Assembly (NCBI RefSeq): GCF_000004075.3
Contig: NC_026655.2
Span: 25,033,489 to 25,097,488 of the forward strand
Direction of reading: 5' to 3'
From: Cucumis sativus
Taxonomy: Eukaryota; Streptophyta; Magnoliopsida; Cucurbitales; Cucurbitaceae
DNA: 64,000 nt
Shown here piece after piece: positions 1 through 14,300 of the stretch. Below the pieces are notes generated by a model, which searched no databases, was not told the DNA's origin, and saw only the letters and a list, made by a program, of their open reading frames with translations. Each line of letters opens with the position of its first letter. Position 1 is the first letter of the stretch. The translations under genes were made by a program, and so were the position numbers.

Positions 1-289
1 CCCTAAAGAATAATTTTGCTGCTGATTTGCTTGTGTGGTATGAGAGCTCTTGTTCTTTTTCTTTCCAATTTCTATTGTTCTCTTTTTGGCTGGGAAGCGT
101 TAGAAGTGGCTACTCTTCTTTTGCTACTTGAGAGTCACTCTTCTAGAAGAGGGAGGAAGGATGTCTGATTTTGGAGTCCTAATCCTTTGAATGGGTTCTT
201 GTGTAAGTCTTTTGTTCATTGTTTGGTTGATCATTCTCTCATGCGGGTGTTGGTTTTCTTGATTCTTTAGAGGATTAAGATATGCAGGA

Positions 290-860
290 AGGTTAGATTC
301 TTTACTTGGAAGGTCCTTCACGGTCGTGTGTGTTCACACTGGATAGGCTTGTGAGGAAGTTGCCTTCATTGGATGGTCCATTTTGTTGTTTTTTGTGTCA
401 GAAGGCGGAGGAAGCTATGAACCATATTTTCTGGCGTTGTGATTATGCGCACCATGTTTGGGCTTCTTTTATCTAGACTTTTGGGATAATGTATTTTGTC
501 ATAGAGGCGTTAGAGATATGATTGAGGAATTTCTACTCAATCTTCCTTTTGGATAAAAAGGCCATTTTCTATGGGGGGGGGGGGGGGGGGGGGGGGGGGT
601 GCTCGATTTTGCAGGTTTTGTGGAGTGAGCGAAATAGTAGTGTTTCGATGAGTGGATAGGGATCCCTCAGATGTTTGTTCCCTTGTTCCTTTTTATGTTT
701 CTTTGTGGGTCTCAAACTTGAAGATTTTTTTTGTAATTATACCTTAGGCATGATTTCGTATAGTTGAGTCCTGTTCCCTTTTTTGTGGGCTTGTTTTGTT
801 GTATGCTGTATATTCTTTCATTTTTTTCTCGATGAAAGTTGATCTTTATATGAAAAAAAT
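290..860 (+). mobile_element. LINE 3' fragment (zf-RVT domain and tail), degenerate
   Basis: Broken frames on the + strand encode a zf-RVT-like zinc-knuckle region typical of the C-terminus of plant LINE reverse transcriptases. The frame around 291-330 reads like RFFTWKVLHGRV. After a frame shift, 345-475 reads like FLCQKAEEAMNHIFWRCDYA. The frame around 610-645 resembles the usual LINE 'LWxERN' end. It closes with a T-rich 3' region, 'ctcgatgaaagttg' and an A run near 850, as LINE tails do. Stops and shifts show it is dead. It probably lies in a MON2 intron, because the next MON2 exon starts at 2339 on the same strand in mid-protein. Bases 1-290 may be more of the same element. Confidence 0.65.
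573..599. repeat. Poly-G run, 27 Gs
   Basis: An uninterrupted run of 27 G residues lies inside the LINE fragment. Such runs are rare in AT-rich plant DNA. The true length may differ from that shown, since homopolymers are prone to sequencing and assembly error. Confidence 0.9.
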
Positions 861-865
861 CATAT

Positions 866-1335
866 CGAGAAAGTGACAAGTGAAGAAAGTAAGGAATCGA
901 AGATGATATAAAGTGCTCCATATCTAAGAAGATTTGTGAATTTTTTTCTATCCAAATGCTGAAAGAAAAGCTTAAATGAGCTTTATCCAAAGGGTTTCCT
1001 TGTCTTTCTCCAATGACTGCTCGACGAGAACAATATAGAGGATACTCTGAATGTCATGAGGGAGAGCCATGGGCCATTTGAAGGATGAAAAAATGAAATT
1101 CAATTTTTTGTGAAAAGTACTGACAGTATGGGATGACCGATAACAAAGGGTCTCCCATATGAGTCAGTCTAGGAAACACAATTTCATAGCCCATGAAAAA
1201 GCGAAGCCCAGGATAAAAGATCTTCTTTCTAACTAAAGACATTTGATTCAAAATTCTTATATGTCGAGACAGTATAAGACAGCAATATGATCAAATGAAT
1301 TCAATGACCTGCAGTAAAGCTAAAGCAGCTTGGCG
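866..1335. other. Unassigned segment between two LINE tails
   Basis: This stretch is less T-rich than its surroundings and is bounded by LINE-type tails on both sides. The - strand holds open frames of 92 and 65 codons, neither of which resembles a family I recognise. The texture, mixed purine-rich blocks with moderate GC, is reminiscent of plant mitochondrial DNA, but I cannot place it. It could be an organellar insert, part of a LINE, or plain intron. Confidence 0.25.
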
Positions 1336-1369
1336 AATGACGAGATGGCTCCTTTTTCTTTTCAAGTGC

Positions 1370-1830
1370 TATAATTAGTTGTATTTGGTTGATATTTTTG
1401 TAATTGGTATATATTTTTTTATTTGATTTTATTGTAATTTGAGCGTTAGTCTCTTTTCATTTTATCAATGAAATTTCTCTGGTTTAAATTGGGAAGCTTT
1501 TATTTTCCTAGCTGAGTTTTCCCCCCTTGTATTGACTTTTAGTTGTATTTTGGCAGGGTGTGTTTTAGCTCGGGATTTATTATTTTTAGTTTTGATTGTT
1601 TGCAAATGACAAGGGTGCTAAGGGGGTGCTGACTTGGTTGAGATGTCCAAGTGTGCCTCTTGATTCTTAAGTCTTTTCGCTATATGTTATTTATATAACT
1701 CTATTGTACTTTAAACATTAGTCTCTTATAATTTTAGTAAAGAAGAGACTTGTTTCCACTTTTTATTTTAAAAGAATCAATGAAAAGTCTCTTTTCCTTT
1801 TCAAAAAAAGAAAAAAAAGGTCAGGATGCA
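1370..1830 (+). mobile_element. Two LINE-type 3' tails, + strand
   Basis: Two tails follow each other. The first, about 1370-1490, ends with the block 'gagcgttagtctcttttcat' and 'atcaatgaaa'. The second, about 1560-1830, carries the dispersed motif 'gacttggttgagatgtcc' near 1630 and ends in 'tcaatgaaaagtctc' and an A-rich stretch. The same motif recurs on either strand at about 3060, 3510, 4975, 8935, 12240 and 17070. Confidence 0.55.
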
Positions 1831-2225
1831 CTCCAACCTAAAAGAAAAGAAAATATGAGTATGGGACAATGAAGATTCTCTTGCGTAAAATAAAGCAACT
1901 AGGGGATAATGATCCATGAAGACCTCTTAAATTGTCTGACTCTTGACTGTGGTGAAATAGCTTCGTGTTCTATAGTTTCGCAATGGAGGTATCCTTTTTA
2001 AGCAAAAAAGAAAATAAGGACGGAAATTCATCCTTAAGAATCAAATTGTCCAACATGAGTCCATTCTAGTCTGAGTTATTTTGTCCCTACTGACATTGTG
2101 AGTGATATTGTTATAAACGTGGACTTTTACTTTGTCAATATATTACCAAGACCCTTTAGCCAACTTTTTCTAATTTTTTACATGTGAAAGGAATTGCGAT
2201 GATTTGGTTGTTACATACTTGGCAC

Positions 2226-2360
2226 TTTTTATTTATAGAGCATATTTACTGATTTTCATTGGTCTTGTAGGCATCCAAAAAGCACAAATGTCAACATTAT
2301 TTATAGAGCATATTTACTGATTTTCACTGGTCTTGCAGGCATCCAAAAAACACAAATGTT
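2226..2360 (+). repeat. 68-bp tandem duplication of a MON2 splice acceptor and exon start
   Basis: A 68-bp unit occurs twice. Each copy holds the intron end ('gattttcaYtggtcttgYag') and the first bases of the exon ('gcatccaaaaa'). The acceptors end at 2270 and 2338. Only the second keeps the MON2 reading frame. The first adds 68 nt, which is not a multiple of three. Confidence 0.85.
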
Positions 2361-5300
2361 GTTGAAGGCATCGTTAAATCCCTTGCTAGAGTTGTGTCCA
2401 ATGTACAGGTATTTATTAAAATTGCCTGACCATTATCACCTTCCCAGGTAGCTCTGTGTCTGTGCATTAGTGCTGGTATGATCGCACCCGGTAGCTTTGT
2501 GCCAGTGGTAAATTAGTAAAAGGGAAAAAGGAAAAAGTAGAGGGATGAAATAAAAATTGAGATTGGTTGAGTAAATTAGTAAAAGGGAAAAAGGAAAAAG
2601 TAGAGGGATGAAATAAAAAATTGAGATTGGTTGAGAGTAGAAAAGGAATGAACACAAGGACGCTGGCTCCACCATTTGGCGTCCTTGTACTTTTTTTTTT
2701 TTGATCATTTTCTTTCTTGCATCTGTTTTTTTGGTTAGTTTTTCCTATTCCTAAGGTTTTAGCTTTTAGTCCCATTGGTTCTCTTTTTAGTTTCTTCAAA
2801 CCCTGTGGGGAGATTGAATCCCCGAACATTTCCTTTTGAAAAACTTCTTCACCTCTCTCTTTTGCCTGGCTGTTGCTAATCTGTGGTACATATATTTGGA
2901 TGTTTTTTTTGAAACAGAGACAAACTTCTTTATTTTTTTTGAAAAGGATATGAGTCTCACTATTATTAATATAAATAAAGAGACAAAGCTCAATGTACAT
3001 GAGGATTATACAAAGAGCAAAGAGCAGAGGGAGGATCAACAGACGCATCCGGGCATCTCAACTAGGTTGACACTCCCTTTGCGCACTCAACGCAACCAAA
3101 AAGCAACAATACAATATCAAAACAAAAAACCACAAAAACAAAGCTAAACAATAAGATAAAAATAATTTGACCAAAGAAAAAATAAAAACAAAGGCAGCAG
3201 GCTGAGAACAAAGAAGAATAAGCCTTGATTGATTGAGCAAAAACTGTTTGAAGCAGAGTGCTGATTCGGAAGTCCTGATCATCAAGGACTTCAAACTGGG
3301 GATGCTGTAAAGGCTGGCCAATATAACACAATATCCTACGTTGAAGATCTTCTTTTGCAATACATTTTCTAGAAATTCCAATCCACTATGTTAAAGACCT
3401 TTTCAAGGTCTAATAGTTAAACTCAAAGTACAAGAGAATTATACAATGAGAGTAATAAAGAAGCCTAAAAGAGGGAACATGGGAGGATCGAGAGGTGCAC
3501 CCAGACATCTCAACTAGATTGACAGCCCTATAATGCTAATACATATATTTGGATGTTTTTGTGGAACATAAAAAGATTTTGTGTGCCCATAGTGCCCTCA
3601 TTGTATCCACCAAAAAGAGACTAGCGTTAAAGATCAATCATCAAAAAAGGCCAAATCCACCCCCGACCCATTTCCAAGCTTGAATGTGGCCAGTGAACCC
3701 ACTTTCCTCCTGCTTTTAGAAATAGACTTCTCAAATTATTCCCCGATGTTTCCATTGTGTGCCAATCAAAAGTCTATTGCCTGTGAATGCTTCTAACAAT
3801 TTGTCTCCTTAACTAACCCTCTTCCTTTGAGAAATGCCAACCCCATTTTGCAAGAAGGGCCAGATTTCTTTTCTTAAGGCTACCCACTCCAAGACCTCCA
3901 TCTTTCTGAAAGCAGGTACTTTGTCCCATTTCACCAAATGATTGAGCTTACTCCCCGCGTGTCCTTTCTCTCATGTGTCCTTTCCAAAGGGAATTTTGAT
4001 GTAAGAAGACTAAGTGTTAATTGGCTACTTAGGTAATATTTATCTTTTTACATCAAAATTCTTTATGATTCTCTCGATAGAAGATACCACTTTGTCAGGC
4101 ATTGCGAAAACGGACATGTAATAAGTGGAAAGATTAGCAAGCACAACATTACAAAGTAGTTCTCCCTCCTCTGGATAGGTTAAACCTCTTCCATTTTTCT
4201 AGCTTCTTGTGAACTTTGTCAATCACTGGTTGCCAGAAAGACACTTGCCTTGGGTAACCTCCTAACAGTAAGCCTAGGTAAATAAACGGAAAAAAAGGCT
4301 GCTTTACAACTTAACTTTTCTGCCATAGACTGCAAGTTCTCCTCACCCTCATTGACACCATGAAGTGCTAATTTTTCCCAATTTACTTGGTGACCTGAAC
4401 ACCATTCAAATAAAGCAATAGTGTCCTTTAATTTTAGTAGCATTCCTTCATCATGCTTACAAAACAGCAGTGTGTCATCTGCAAATTGAAGGCAGTGCAG
4501 GATCGTTTTTTTAAGTCATTAGTTCATCCTTCTTTAAATTTCATTATAGGGTAAATCTAGCATCTAAAGATGGAGCTCCAACAATACTCAAACCAGTCTT
4601 AATTGTTATTTTTTAGGAAAAAGATTTGGAACTTTTCATTAAGGGAATGAAAAGAAAGCAGTGCTCTGAGATACAAAAGGACTTACGAGTTTGGATTCTT
4701 ATTAAAAAGCTCAAATAAACTAACGTAACAAGAAAAAGAAAGTCATAACCCCTAAACAGTATATCAGATTGACACCAAAGAAATACTTCTCAATATGAAA
4801 AAAGGCTTTCATCTTCTCAGCTTTTTTAAGTCAGGGCCTTTATTTTATTTGGACCTTGTTTAAGACTCTGTACTTGTTTATGCACTTGTAATTTGTAATA
4901 GCTCTAGATATCCGGGCATTAAAGTTTCACACGCTATATTTTGGACATGAAGGTGCTAACGAGGTGTCGTTCTAGTTGAGATGTTTGGATGCACCTATTG
5001 ATCTATCTTGTACTTTCTACTTTGAGACTTTGTCTCTTTTCTTATTTCAATGAAAAGTGTGTTTCCTCTTTTTTAAAAAAAGACCTTAAAGAAATTGGTC
5101 AAGCAAACTAAGTTCTACAAACTATCACTTTGAATGATTACTTCATCTGCAAACTTGTCGTACTTGATTGTAATAATATTGCTTCCCACCGCAACACAAA
5201 CAATATTACACATTGATAAAAAGACACAAGTGTAGACTAAATACTAATCTAAAGATATAAATATTGTAGGTCCATGAGACGAGTGAAGAAAGCTTGGCAG

Positions 5301-8300
5301 CTGTCGCAGGGATGTTTAGTAGCAAGGCCAAAGGTAGCTATGTTCTTTATTTAACTTGTGTTATTAAATTAAACTATCCTCTTTCTATGGGAACTCTCTA
5401 ATTTGGAGATTACACTTTCCTAGGGGTAAAAAAAATGATACATGACCTAGTGGTAAAAAAGGAGACATAGTCTCTATAGCTAACTAAGAGGTTATGGATT
5501 CAAATGGCCATCTACCTAGGAATTAAGTTTCTACGAGTTTTCTTGACACCCAAATGTTGTAGGGTTAGACATGTTGTCCCGTTAGATTAGTCGAGGTGCA
5601 CGTGTGCTGGCTTGGACACTCACGGTCATATAAAAAAGAGATTACACTTTCTTACTCTAGCTAGTATTTTGTTGAGAATTTAAAATTCTTTTATATATAT
5701 GGATTTGTTTGGTCATAATAGATCAGAATGATTCAAATTATAGTCTACTGCTATACCTTAATTTGCCATCCATGCTTGCTATTCAGTGTTTTCAATCAGA
5801 AAAAGAATTCTGAATGGCATTTACGTATTATCCGTGGAATTTGTTTAGAGATTAAATTGGAAGGTCAGGATATTTAGTTACTTTACTTTTACAAATATGG
5901 GGCAAGCATTGAAAGCTCAGTTAAAACATAGAATCTAAACTACAGCAGCTTCAGTCTGATTCCAACAAACATTCTGTAGCATTTTTAGGGCCTTCAGGTC
6001 TATCATTTATGTATGATTTCTATTATCCTTTGGTCTGCTTTCTCTTTTTCTTTTGAATCACAGGATATGATTGGTCTTCTATTCGATTGAAGTGAGACTT
6101 AGAATAGAATAGTTAATCAAGTAATTTCTCACTTTAAGCGTCTAAAAGTAAGGAGATGTCTGATTGTGATTATAATTGAGAATATGTGGACCTGTGCTAG
6201 GCAGTCAGAGTACCACTATTATTCTATTCCACCAACGCCTCCACCTAACAGACTAAGCAAGTCGACGTTGTCAAATTGTTTATTGACATAGACAATGTCA
6301 AGGAAAACCTTAGATGTTCTTCTTACCCAACTCGGGGACAGACCGGAGCGAATCATAACATGGGAAATGTCTGTGTCTCGTTGCAAGGTTGTGGGCGAGG
6401 ATGGATTAGAACCCCAACACTGTGGTTCATAGCCATGTGCTTTGATCTTGTTCATCAAAGAAAGTGAAGGGAGTGGATGGCAAGTTGGAGGATGTTGTAG
6501 AACCATGTGATCGATCCATCTTGGAGGGGAAAAGTATTCACTTCAGAAAAGACTTCACTGTCAGCACTTTTAAGAACTTCTAGGATAGACTTCGGATTTA
6601 TATGGATTTTCCATTGCATGGTTGGGAGTGAGCCTTAAGCGCTTAAAATGGCTTCTGAGTAGAGGGAAGGTAACTGGGAAAATTAAAGATGAGTTTGTTA
6701 GTCTTAGTGCTAAGTTGGTAAAGTTGGTCGTAGAATTAAGCATCATTTCTTACATGGCAGTGCTTTCAATGTTACTTTTTCGATGACAAATTTATTATTG
6801 CAGATTCTAATTTGGTTGTCGTTCGAAGATCTTTAAGCTTATTCTTCATGTAAAAGAATTAATTTCCTTGGTTTTTGATGAATTTCTGTTGGAGCATGCT
6901 CTCTAGCTTTAAGGCTTTTTGGCTGTGACTTGTCTTGTTTTGCTTGTTCTTCTCTGGTTTGCTCTTTTGGGCTTTGGTGTTCCAGTCAGCTGTGGGGATT
7001 TTTTCTGCTCATCTGTTTTATTTTGGCTTGTTGTTCTTTTGTGGTTCCTTCAATCCTGTATTTTCTTTTCTTCCTTAAGTTTGATTGCTCGTAGGAAGCT
7101 TGCTTTAGTCCTTATATTTTTTCCTGGTGGTTGATTGGTTGGCTGACTTATATACCTTTGGATTTAGGTTTTGGATTTTGGTGTTTATCTTTTTTATTTT
7201 TCTCCCCCTTAGACGGGGTGTATCCTTAAACCTTTTCTTCCTTTTCATGTATCAACAAAAAGTTATCTTATTAAAGAAAATGTCTGTCAAAACTCTACCA
7301 GTTTAATATTATAGAGGATACTAACCTTGTCTATTACAAGGTTAAATTAAAATAGGTCAGTCATCAAGAATGAAGTTGTTGTCAAAACAACTAGTTTTTA
7401 TTTATTATTTTTAAAAATTAATTAGCTTGTTTCTTTCAATACTTAAACTCAAGGAATAAAAACATTTCCTACAGGAGTTGAGTGGAGTCTTGATGGTGAT
7501 GCTTCAAATGCCACTGTTTTAGTTGCTAGTGAAGCACATGCAATTACACTGGCTGTCGAGGGCCTATTAGGTGTTGTTTTTACTGTGGCTACTTTAACCG
7601 ATGAAGCAGTTGACCTTGGGGAGGTATCTTGGTTTTCATTTTACCTCTCTGATATACTTTACACAACCATGCATTTTGTTAAGGTGCAATATGAGATGGG
7701 CTAATTGTATGTTGTGTTCTTTTGATATACAGCTTGAATCCCCAAGGTTTGATTATGAACCACCAGGAAAGTGTAATGGAAGAATAGCAAGTGTCTGCAT
7801 TTCTATGGTTGATTCTTTGTGGCTGACAATTCTTGATGCATTGTCCCTTATTCTTACTAGGTACGTTAATTCTTTTTCTCTCCTTCTGTATAGCATGTTC
7901 ATAACTGGTGCGGAACTTGAATTAAGCTTCTGATGAAAGATCACAGGGAGAGGCTATTATCTTGGAGATATTGAAAGGATATCAAGCTTTCACTCAGGTG
8001 ATTCCTGTTATCTTATCGTGATGGTGTTTTCCCTGAGGATTTTGTTGTGAGAAAACCATTGGTTAGCTTTCTTTTAAAGTGTCAACTGTAAAAAACTATT
8101 ATTGACATTTCATTTTATGAAGAAACTTAAATGATTAACGATTTGTGTTAAATTGAGTAGAGACTCACGTAATAGAAAATTACTTAGCTACCATACCTCC
8201 ATTTAGTCATAACTTCTCTTCTTGATACTGTGATACACAGTAAAGTGGAAGGTACCTAAAATTGAGTGCAGCTGAACTCAATAGGATGCCTAGAAAATGA

Positions 8301-11300
8301 TACTTGTTCTTTATTTTTATGGTTTTATGCGAGAACTTTTAGTGATGATGTTTCTTTAACAAGTAGAAACTTTTCATCAAAGATGAAAATAAAGAAAAAG
8401 TTCAAGGAAGGAACTCACGTAAGGAGTGAAAAGAACTAGTAACCAAACCAAAAAGTAAGGAATTCCCAAAGATACATAAATGAAATAAAACAATGAAAAA
8501 CCAAGCACCTTAAGGAGATCAGGCACAATAAACCTAGAAATAAATCTCTAAATCTCTAATGCCCAATTGCAGTTGAAGCTAGACAAAGAATATAAAATCA
8601 GCAAGTAAAGCATTGCTTATAGAGAGTAATTCAGCTCCCTAACAAACAGAAGAGTTGAATGCTGAGAGGTTTGGGGAGGGACCCTTCGGATGGTTGGTCC
8701 CTCATTAGATTTCGGATGGTTTCTATTTTTTCTTTGACTTCGAAGAGCTTTTCTAATTATTATGTAGGTTCTATTTTGCTCAATTGGAACCCGTTATTTT
8801 AGTAGGGTTTCTTTTTTCTTTTTTTTTTTTTTGGAAAAGCAAACACACTTTTGATTGGATTAATGAAAAGAGACAAAATCTCAAGAAACGAAGTACAAAT
8901 TTAGCAGATCAAGAGGTACACCCGGGCATCTCAACTAGGTTGACACCTCCTTAGCACTCTCATCAGATCTAATGTTGAGAATACAAGCGAAATAATACAT
9001 CCAAAATAGCCAATATCCGAAGTTCTACGAAGATGTCTTTTTGGATGCCCTTGTATTCTTAATTTTTTTTCTCATTGTAAGTTGTTTTGGAAAAAAATTC
9101 AGCTCCCTAACCAATGAGAAACTTTTAATGATGAATATATTTTATGCACTGTACTTATGTCATGTGGATCACAGGCATGCGGAGTTCTCCATGCTGTTGA
9201 ACCGTTAAATTCATTTCTTGCCTCCCTTTGCAAGTTTACAATTAATTTTCCGAGTGAAGTGGAAAAAAAGAGGTATTTAGTTCTATATAAACCAATGTTG
9301 CAATTTCAATTTTCTTTCTCGGTTCTCCCATACTCCACATGATAACTGGCATATATTTGATATTTTGAAATTGAAAGCACCCCTGTTCTTAATAACAATA
9401 GTAACATGGTTGAGATCAGGATTGAAGTTTAAAGGAGGATGTTTCCCTATTAATTTGTTCTAATAGGATATATTTGATATGTTCCTTTTGTTAGCCTGCT
9501 GCGTGTGGGTTTTCACTAACCACGGCCCATTGGTTGTATTTTCAAATATGCTCCTTTGTTCTTATATAAAAAAAAGGAAGAACAAAATCAAGGTTAGGGT
9601 TGAGATCAAGGTCGAATTTAAGGTTGGTATTATAATAGAGAGGGATGCATGATTATAATCTTAAGAAATTGATATATTGATTAGACTTGTTGAATGCATA
9701 ATAATAATAACTAAAGAAGAGAGAACGACAAAATTACCACTAAACTATAGTGGCTAGTTATTTGACTCATGGCTTGATTTTTTAACTTGAGCATTCCCTT
9801 AAATTTATTACATTGCTGCAATTAAACCGTACCAATATGATGAGCATGTACATCATGTATCATCTTGGCTTTCCCAAAAGAAGATGTAAGCACCTAATGT
9901 AGCCATAGTGGCTATTATATACAGGTATTTCTGCATAATTGGAAAAAGGTTTTTCAGTTTGACCTGATCGAACATTATTTTACAATTATTTTGTACTTTG
10001 AAATTAAGGTGGCTCTTTACTATATGTATCTTCCTGCATACGAGTACGTACAGATGGACTGATGCACATGCACGCCCTCACGAATCCTTGACCTTTGATT
10101 TTAATGACCGAACTATTCTCATTTGAAAGTGTTACCTGCTAAAACCTATTTTTTTGCAGCATCCTACAGTCTCCTAATTCAAAACGATTGGAGCCCTTCA
10201 CTGATCAAAGGGATACTGTTGTCCTTACACCCAAGAATGTGCAGGTTTATATCGTCTTTCCACATTCATTTGTTCTCATAAAATACCTTTTTTCATTTTT
10301 TTTTTCAGTTGTAATTAAATTATGCCTCCCATACTGAATCTCTTAGTGCAATCAGATATGATAATTAGTCGATTCTCATAGTTTTGCAATTCAGGCCTTG
10401 AGGACTCTCTTCAATATTGCTCATCGATTGCACAATGTGTTGGGCCCATCTTGGGTGTTGGTACGTCAACTCTTTTCACTTCTTGTAATTAGATAAACAT
10501 TATGATAATAAGTGTTAATTTTAGGTCTTGGATACTCTTGCGGCTCTAGATCGAGCAATTCATTCGCCACATGCCATGACTCAGGTATTTTTCATTTTAA
10601 ATGTATGATTGAGACCGAGTATCTAGTTTTTCCCCCATGAAATGAGTTGAGGCTTGATGATTTTATTGGAACCAGATCAGTTTATAGGTTGCACAACAAT
10701 TCTTTTTTAACAGAAAACAACACTTTTCATTAAGAGAATGAAAATAGACTAGGACTCAAAGATATAAGATTCCAAAAGGAGGACGAAGGAAAAAGTCAAA
10801 ACACAAAGAAAATGAAAAACATAAAACGATAAAAACATAGCTGGAGACTGAGAAACACAAACTACCAAGATTATAAAGGCTCAATAGAAACAATCCAGCT
10901 GCAATAAATGTCTCAATTGAAATTCTTGCAATTATTATTTTTTTGTATGGGGAGGTCCAAGAGTGAAATATAAAAAATGTGTCAACTTCTTTCCACCCTT
11001 AGCTTGGAAAGGATCGCTTTGTGTAAGTTTTCTCCCTTACTATGTATGGATATGAAGTAATTGCTTTGTAAGGATGGCTTTTGTAATTATAGCCTTCTTA
11101 TGATTGTTAGTAATTGGAGAGCTCTTGTTTAGTTTTGTGGGTGGGAGTTCCCTCTACCCTTGCTCTTAGGCTGTTCTTTTGGCTCTTCTGATGAATATAT
11201 TACCTTTGTTTCTTATAGAAAGAAAAGATATGAAATAATTGCTTTGTGTTAGAAGGCCACCTTTTTGCTTTGTGTACCCCTCAACGGCCAAAAATTCTTT

Positions 11301-14300
11301 CCAACATTCCCATTCTCTTTATTCTATGGAGAGATTTTTAACGATTGAATACTTAATGTATCACTCCTGAAAATCTAGTCATCATATCTAGTTGGGGACT
11401 ATGGTTGCTTCAATGCCAACTAATTAAGGCATTATACTTGTCTGAGGAAATAAAATTGATTAGAAGTGCAAGCTAATTTAGTTAAAATCTCTTCCATCTG
11501 AGTTTTGGTTCTCGAGAGGCTCTTTCACAATAAGTGTCTTCCTTGGGCTGATCATTTTGGTTTAGCTGCCTCAAAGTTTCATTTTGGTATTCTCATTCCA
11601 AGCATTTTGCAATTTGTTCTATTTGGGATCTATATAATATCTAATTTCTTTATATTGCCCACATAATTTCTATTGTATTCTTAAATTTTTTGCTTTGTAT
11701 TTTTTCCATTTCTGGAGTCATTGTATTTTTTAGTATTAGACTCTTTTACCATAATGATTTACTTATTTATTATTATTTTACAATTCCAACTAATTTTAAA
11801 GAGCTAAGATAATTTGTATTTCCCATGTGCGTAATCAAGAGCAATTTTGTGGCTTATGTGTCTGGTATCATTAGGCAATTCTAACAGTACACCTTTGCCA
11901 TCATCATCATTAGACAGTTTTGATAACTAATTTGATTAACTAATTATTTGCACCAAAACATATGCGAAGCCACATATTAAACCAATAATTCAAGTGAGAC
12001 CCATACGAATTTTATTGAAATGTCATTGCTAATGTGTAGAAAGTAAAAAAAATGTCTAAGTGTACTGCTCTTTAAAAGCAGCTGTAGTTTTGTTTGTCTT
12101 TACATCATTTTTCTAGTCTTATTTCCTAGTCTCGGCCTATGTTATTTTGCTGAACTTTCATAGTTTTGTACTTTTATTTTCTTTGCTTTGTTCATGCTTA
12201 GATATGGGATATGATGTTTTGGTGTCAAGGGGGTGTCAACCTAGTTGAGATGGTTGGTGCACCTTCTCCCCTTGGGGCTTTTTGCTCTATGCTTTATGCT
12301 TTATCTTTATTATTTTCAATGTATATACCTCTTGTACTCTGAGATTTTATCATTAATAAAGAAGTTCGTCTCCTTTTAAAAAAAACATGTTTTTGAATGA
12401 AACTAGGCGGCTCTGTCTTCATATGCCGACTCTGTTTTTCTTGACCTGCTGTTCATTCATCCAGCGGAAATACTAGTTCAGTAGTCTGTATTGATCCATT
12501 TACTACTTATAGCCTATTTGTTGCCTTTTATGTGTATAGGAGGTATCAACTACTGTCCCAAAGCTTACAAGGGAATCGTCTGGCCAATACAGTGACTTTC
12601 ACATTCTTTCTTCTTTAAATTCTCAGGTAAGTTCTTAGTAAACATAAAGTAATGCTGCTTTTCATAAGTTTCGTGGAACAAGAAGAAACAATGAAATCAA
12701 AGCATTTCTTGAAAAGAAAGTAACTTTGAGAGAATTGTTTCCAAACCAGCTAATACAGGTTTTATTGTATGCTTCTCCTAATTGACATCTGTCCTTTTAT
12801 TTGAAGCTATTTGAGAGCTCAGCACTGATGAACATATCTGCAGTGAATTCCCTTCTTTCAGCATTATGTCAGCTTTCTCATCAATATCTCACCAGTGGTT
12901 CAAGTGGTTTTGGATTAGCTTCAAGCCAGAAAATTGGCAGCATCAATTTTTCTGTGGAAAGGATGATATGTATCCTTGTCAATAATCTTCACAGTACGTC
13001 AGATCATTGGGTTTTCTGTTTATTGATTAATTGTTTTTTAACATATATGTCCACAATCAATTTTATGTTCATTTAGTGCAAATTTGTCGACTGCCTCAAA
13101 TATGTTAGTTTGCGTACTAAACTCATGTTAAAACATGTTTAAAATAGGAGCTGTGCCTTTTTAATGCCATTGTGAATCTTCATACCACATTCTTGAAAAT
13201 ATTGGTTCCGTTCTTTCTTTAAATTTCAGTTATACAATCTACCAATTATTACAATAGTTTCCTCCAATTTACATGAATGCATGCTGTATGTTTACGTGAT
13301 CATTGAAGTTGTAGTAAATTATTTATTTTGGTATCTGGTTAATTGGTCATGTCTTCACTTCTTATTGTGAGAGTTATTGTATGCATTTCTATATTCTATG
13401 TTGATAACCCATTCTAACGTTTTAGAGTATTCGGTAGAAGTTAGAACTGACTATTTATTAATTTATATAAAATTACTTCTCAATTTTCTCTATGGTGTAA
13501 TAAAAAAATTCCATTATTATCCAATCTATATTTGTTCTTTTTGCATCACTTTCTCTCTTATATCATCTTTATATATTTTTTTGTATTTAAACTAGAACAA
13601 ACTTTTAGTTGATTCAACTTTATTTTTGTAACAATTTATGGTGAACAATTTTTTTTTTTTTCAGATTGTGGGATGAGGGTGTTAAACCTTCTTCTTCGAG
13701 TTTGATAGTACCAAACATTATGCCAATTGAGATATGCTTATTTTGGCAATAATTTGTAATTTAGAATCGTATAAAATTTTAAATAATTATCTCAGGGAAA
13801 ATTTAAATAGTAAGTAACAATATACAAATATCTGAAATAATATCAGAAACAATATCATTACTTTGGTAATTATAACTAAATCACATAAATTTAGTGATTT
13901 ACCAAAGACTGTAATGGCTTTTTCAAGTTTATTGGAAGGTATCGAACAATAATTTATTTCACATTACAATTAATTTTGCTAAAAGCACAATTGTTGGCAA
14001 TATTTTAACCAATACAATCATCCCAAACTAAACCTTTATTCTTTTAATCCCAAATTAAGCCTTTAGCCTTAAAAGAAGGCTGAAAAGTTTATGATGAACT
14101 TTTCTAATTTTTTATAGTGTTTGGCTACTTAGTCTAAAGTGATTGAGAACACTTAAACGTGGATTAAAGATCTTTTGGAAGGGGCAGTTAAATAGTGTCG
14201 TTTCCAATTGTTTATTTTTTTTATATAAAAGATGATTCACTGAAAAATACTTCTCCTGAAATTCATTGCAAACTCTTATAAGTTTCTGATTTTGACATAG

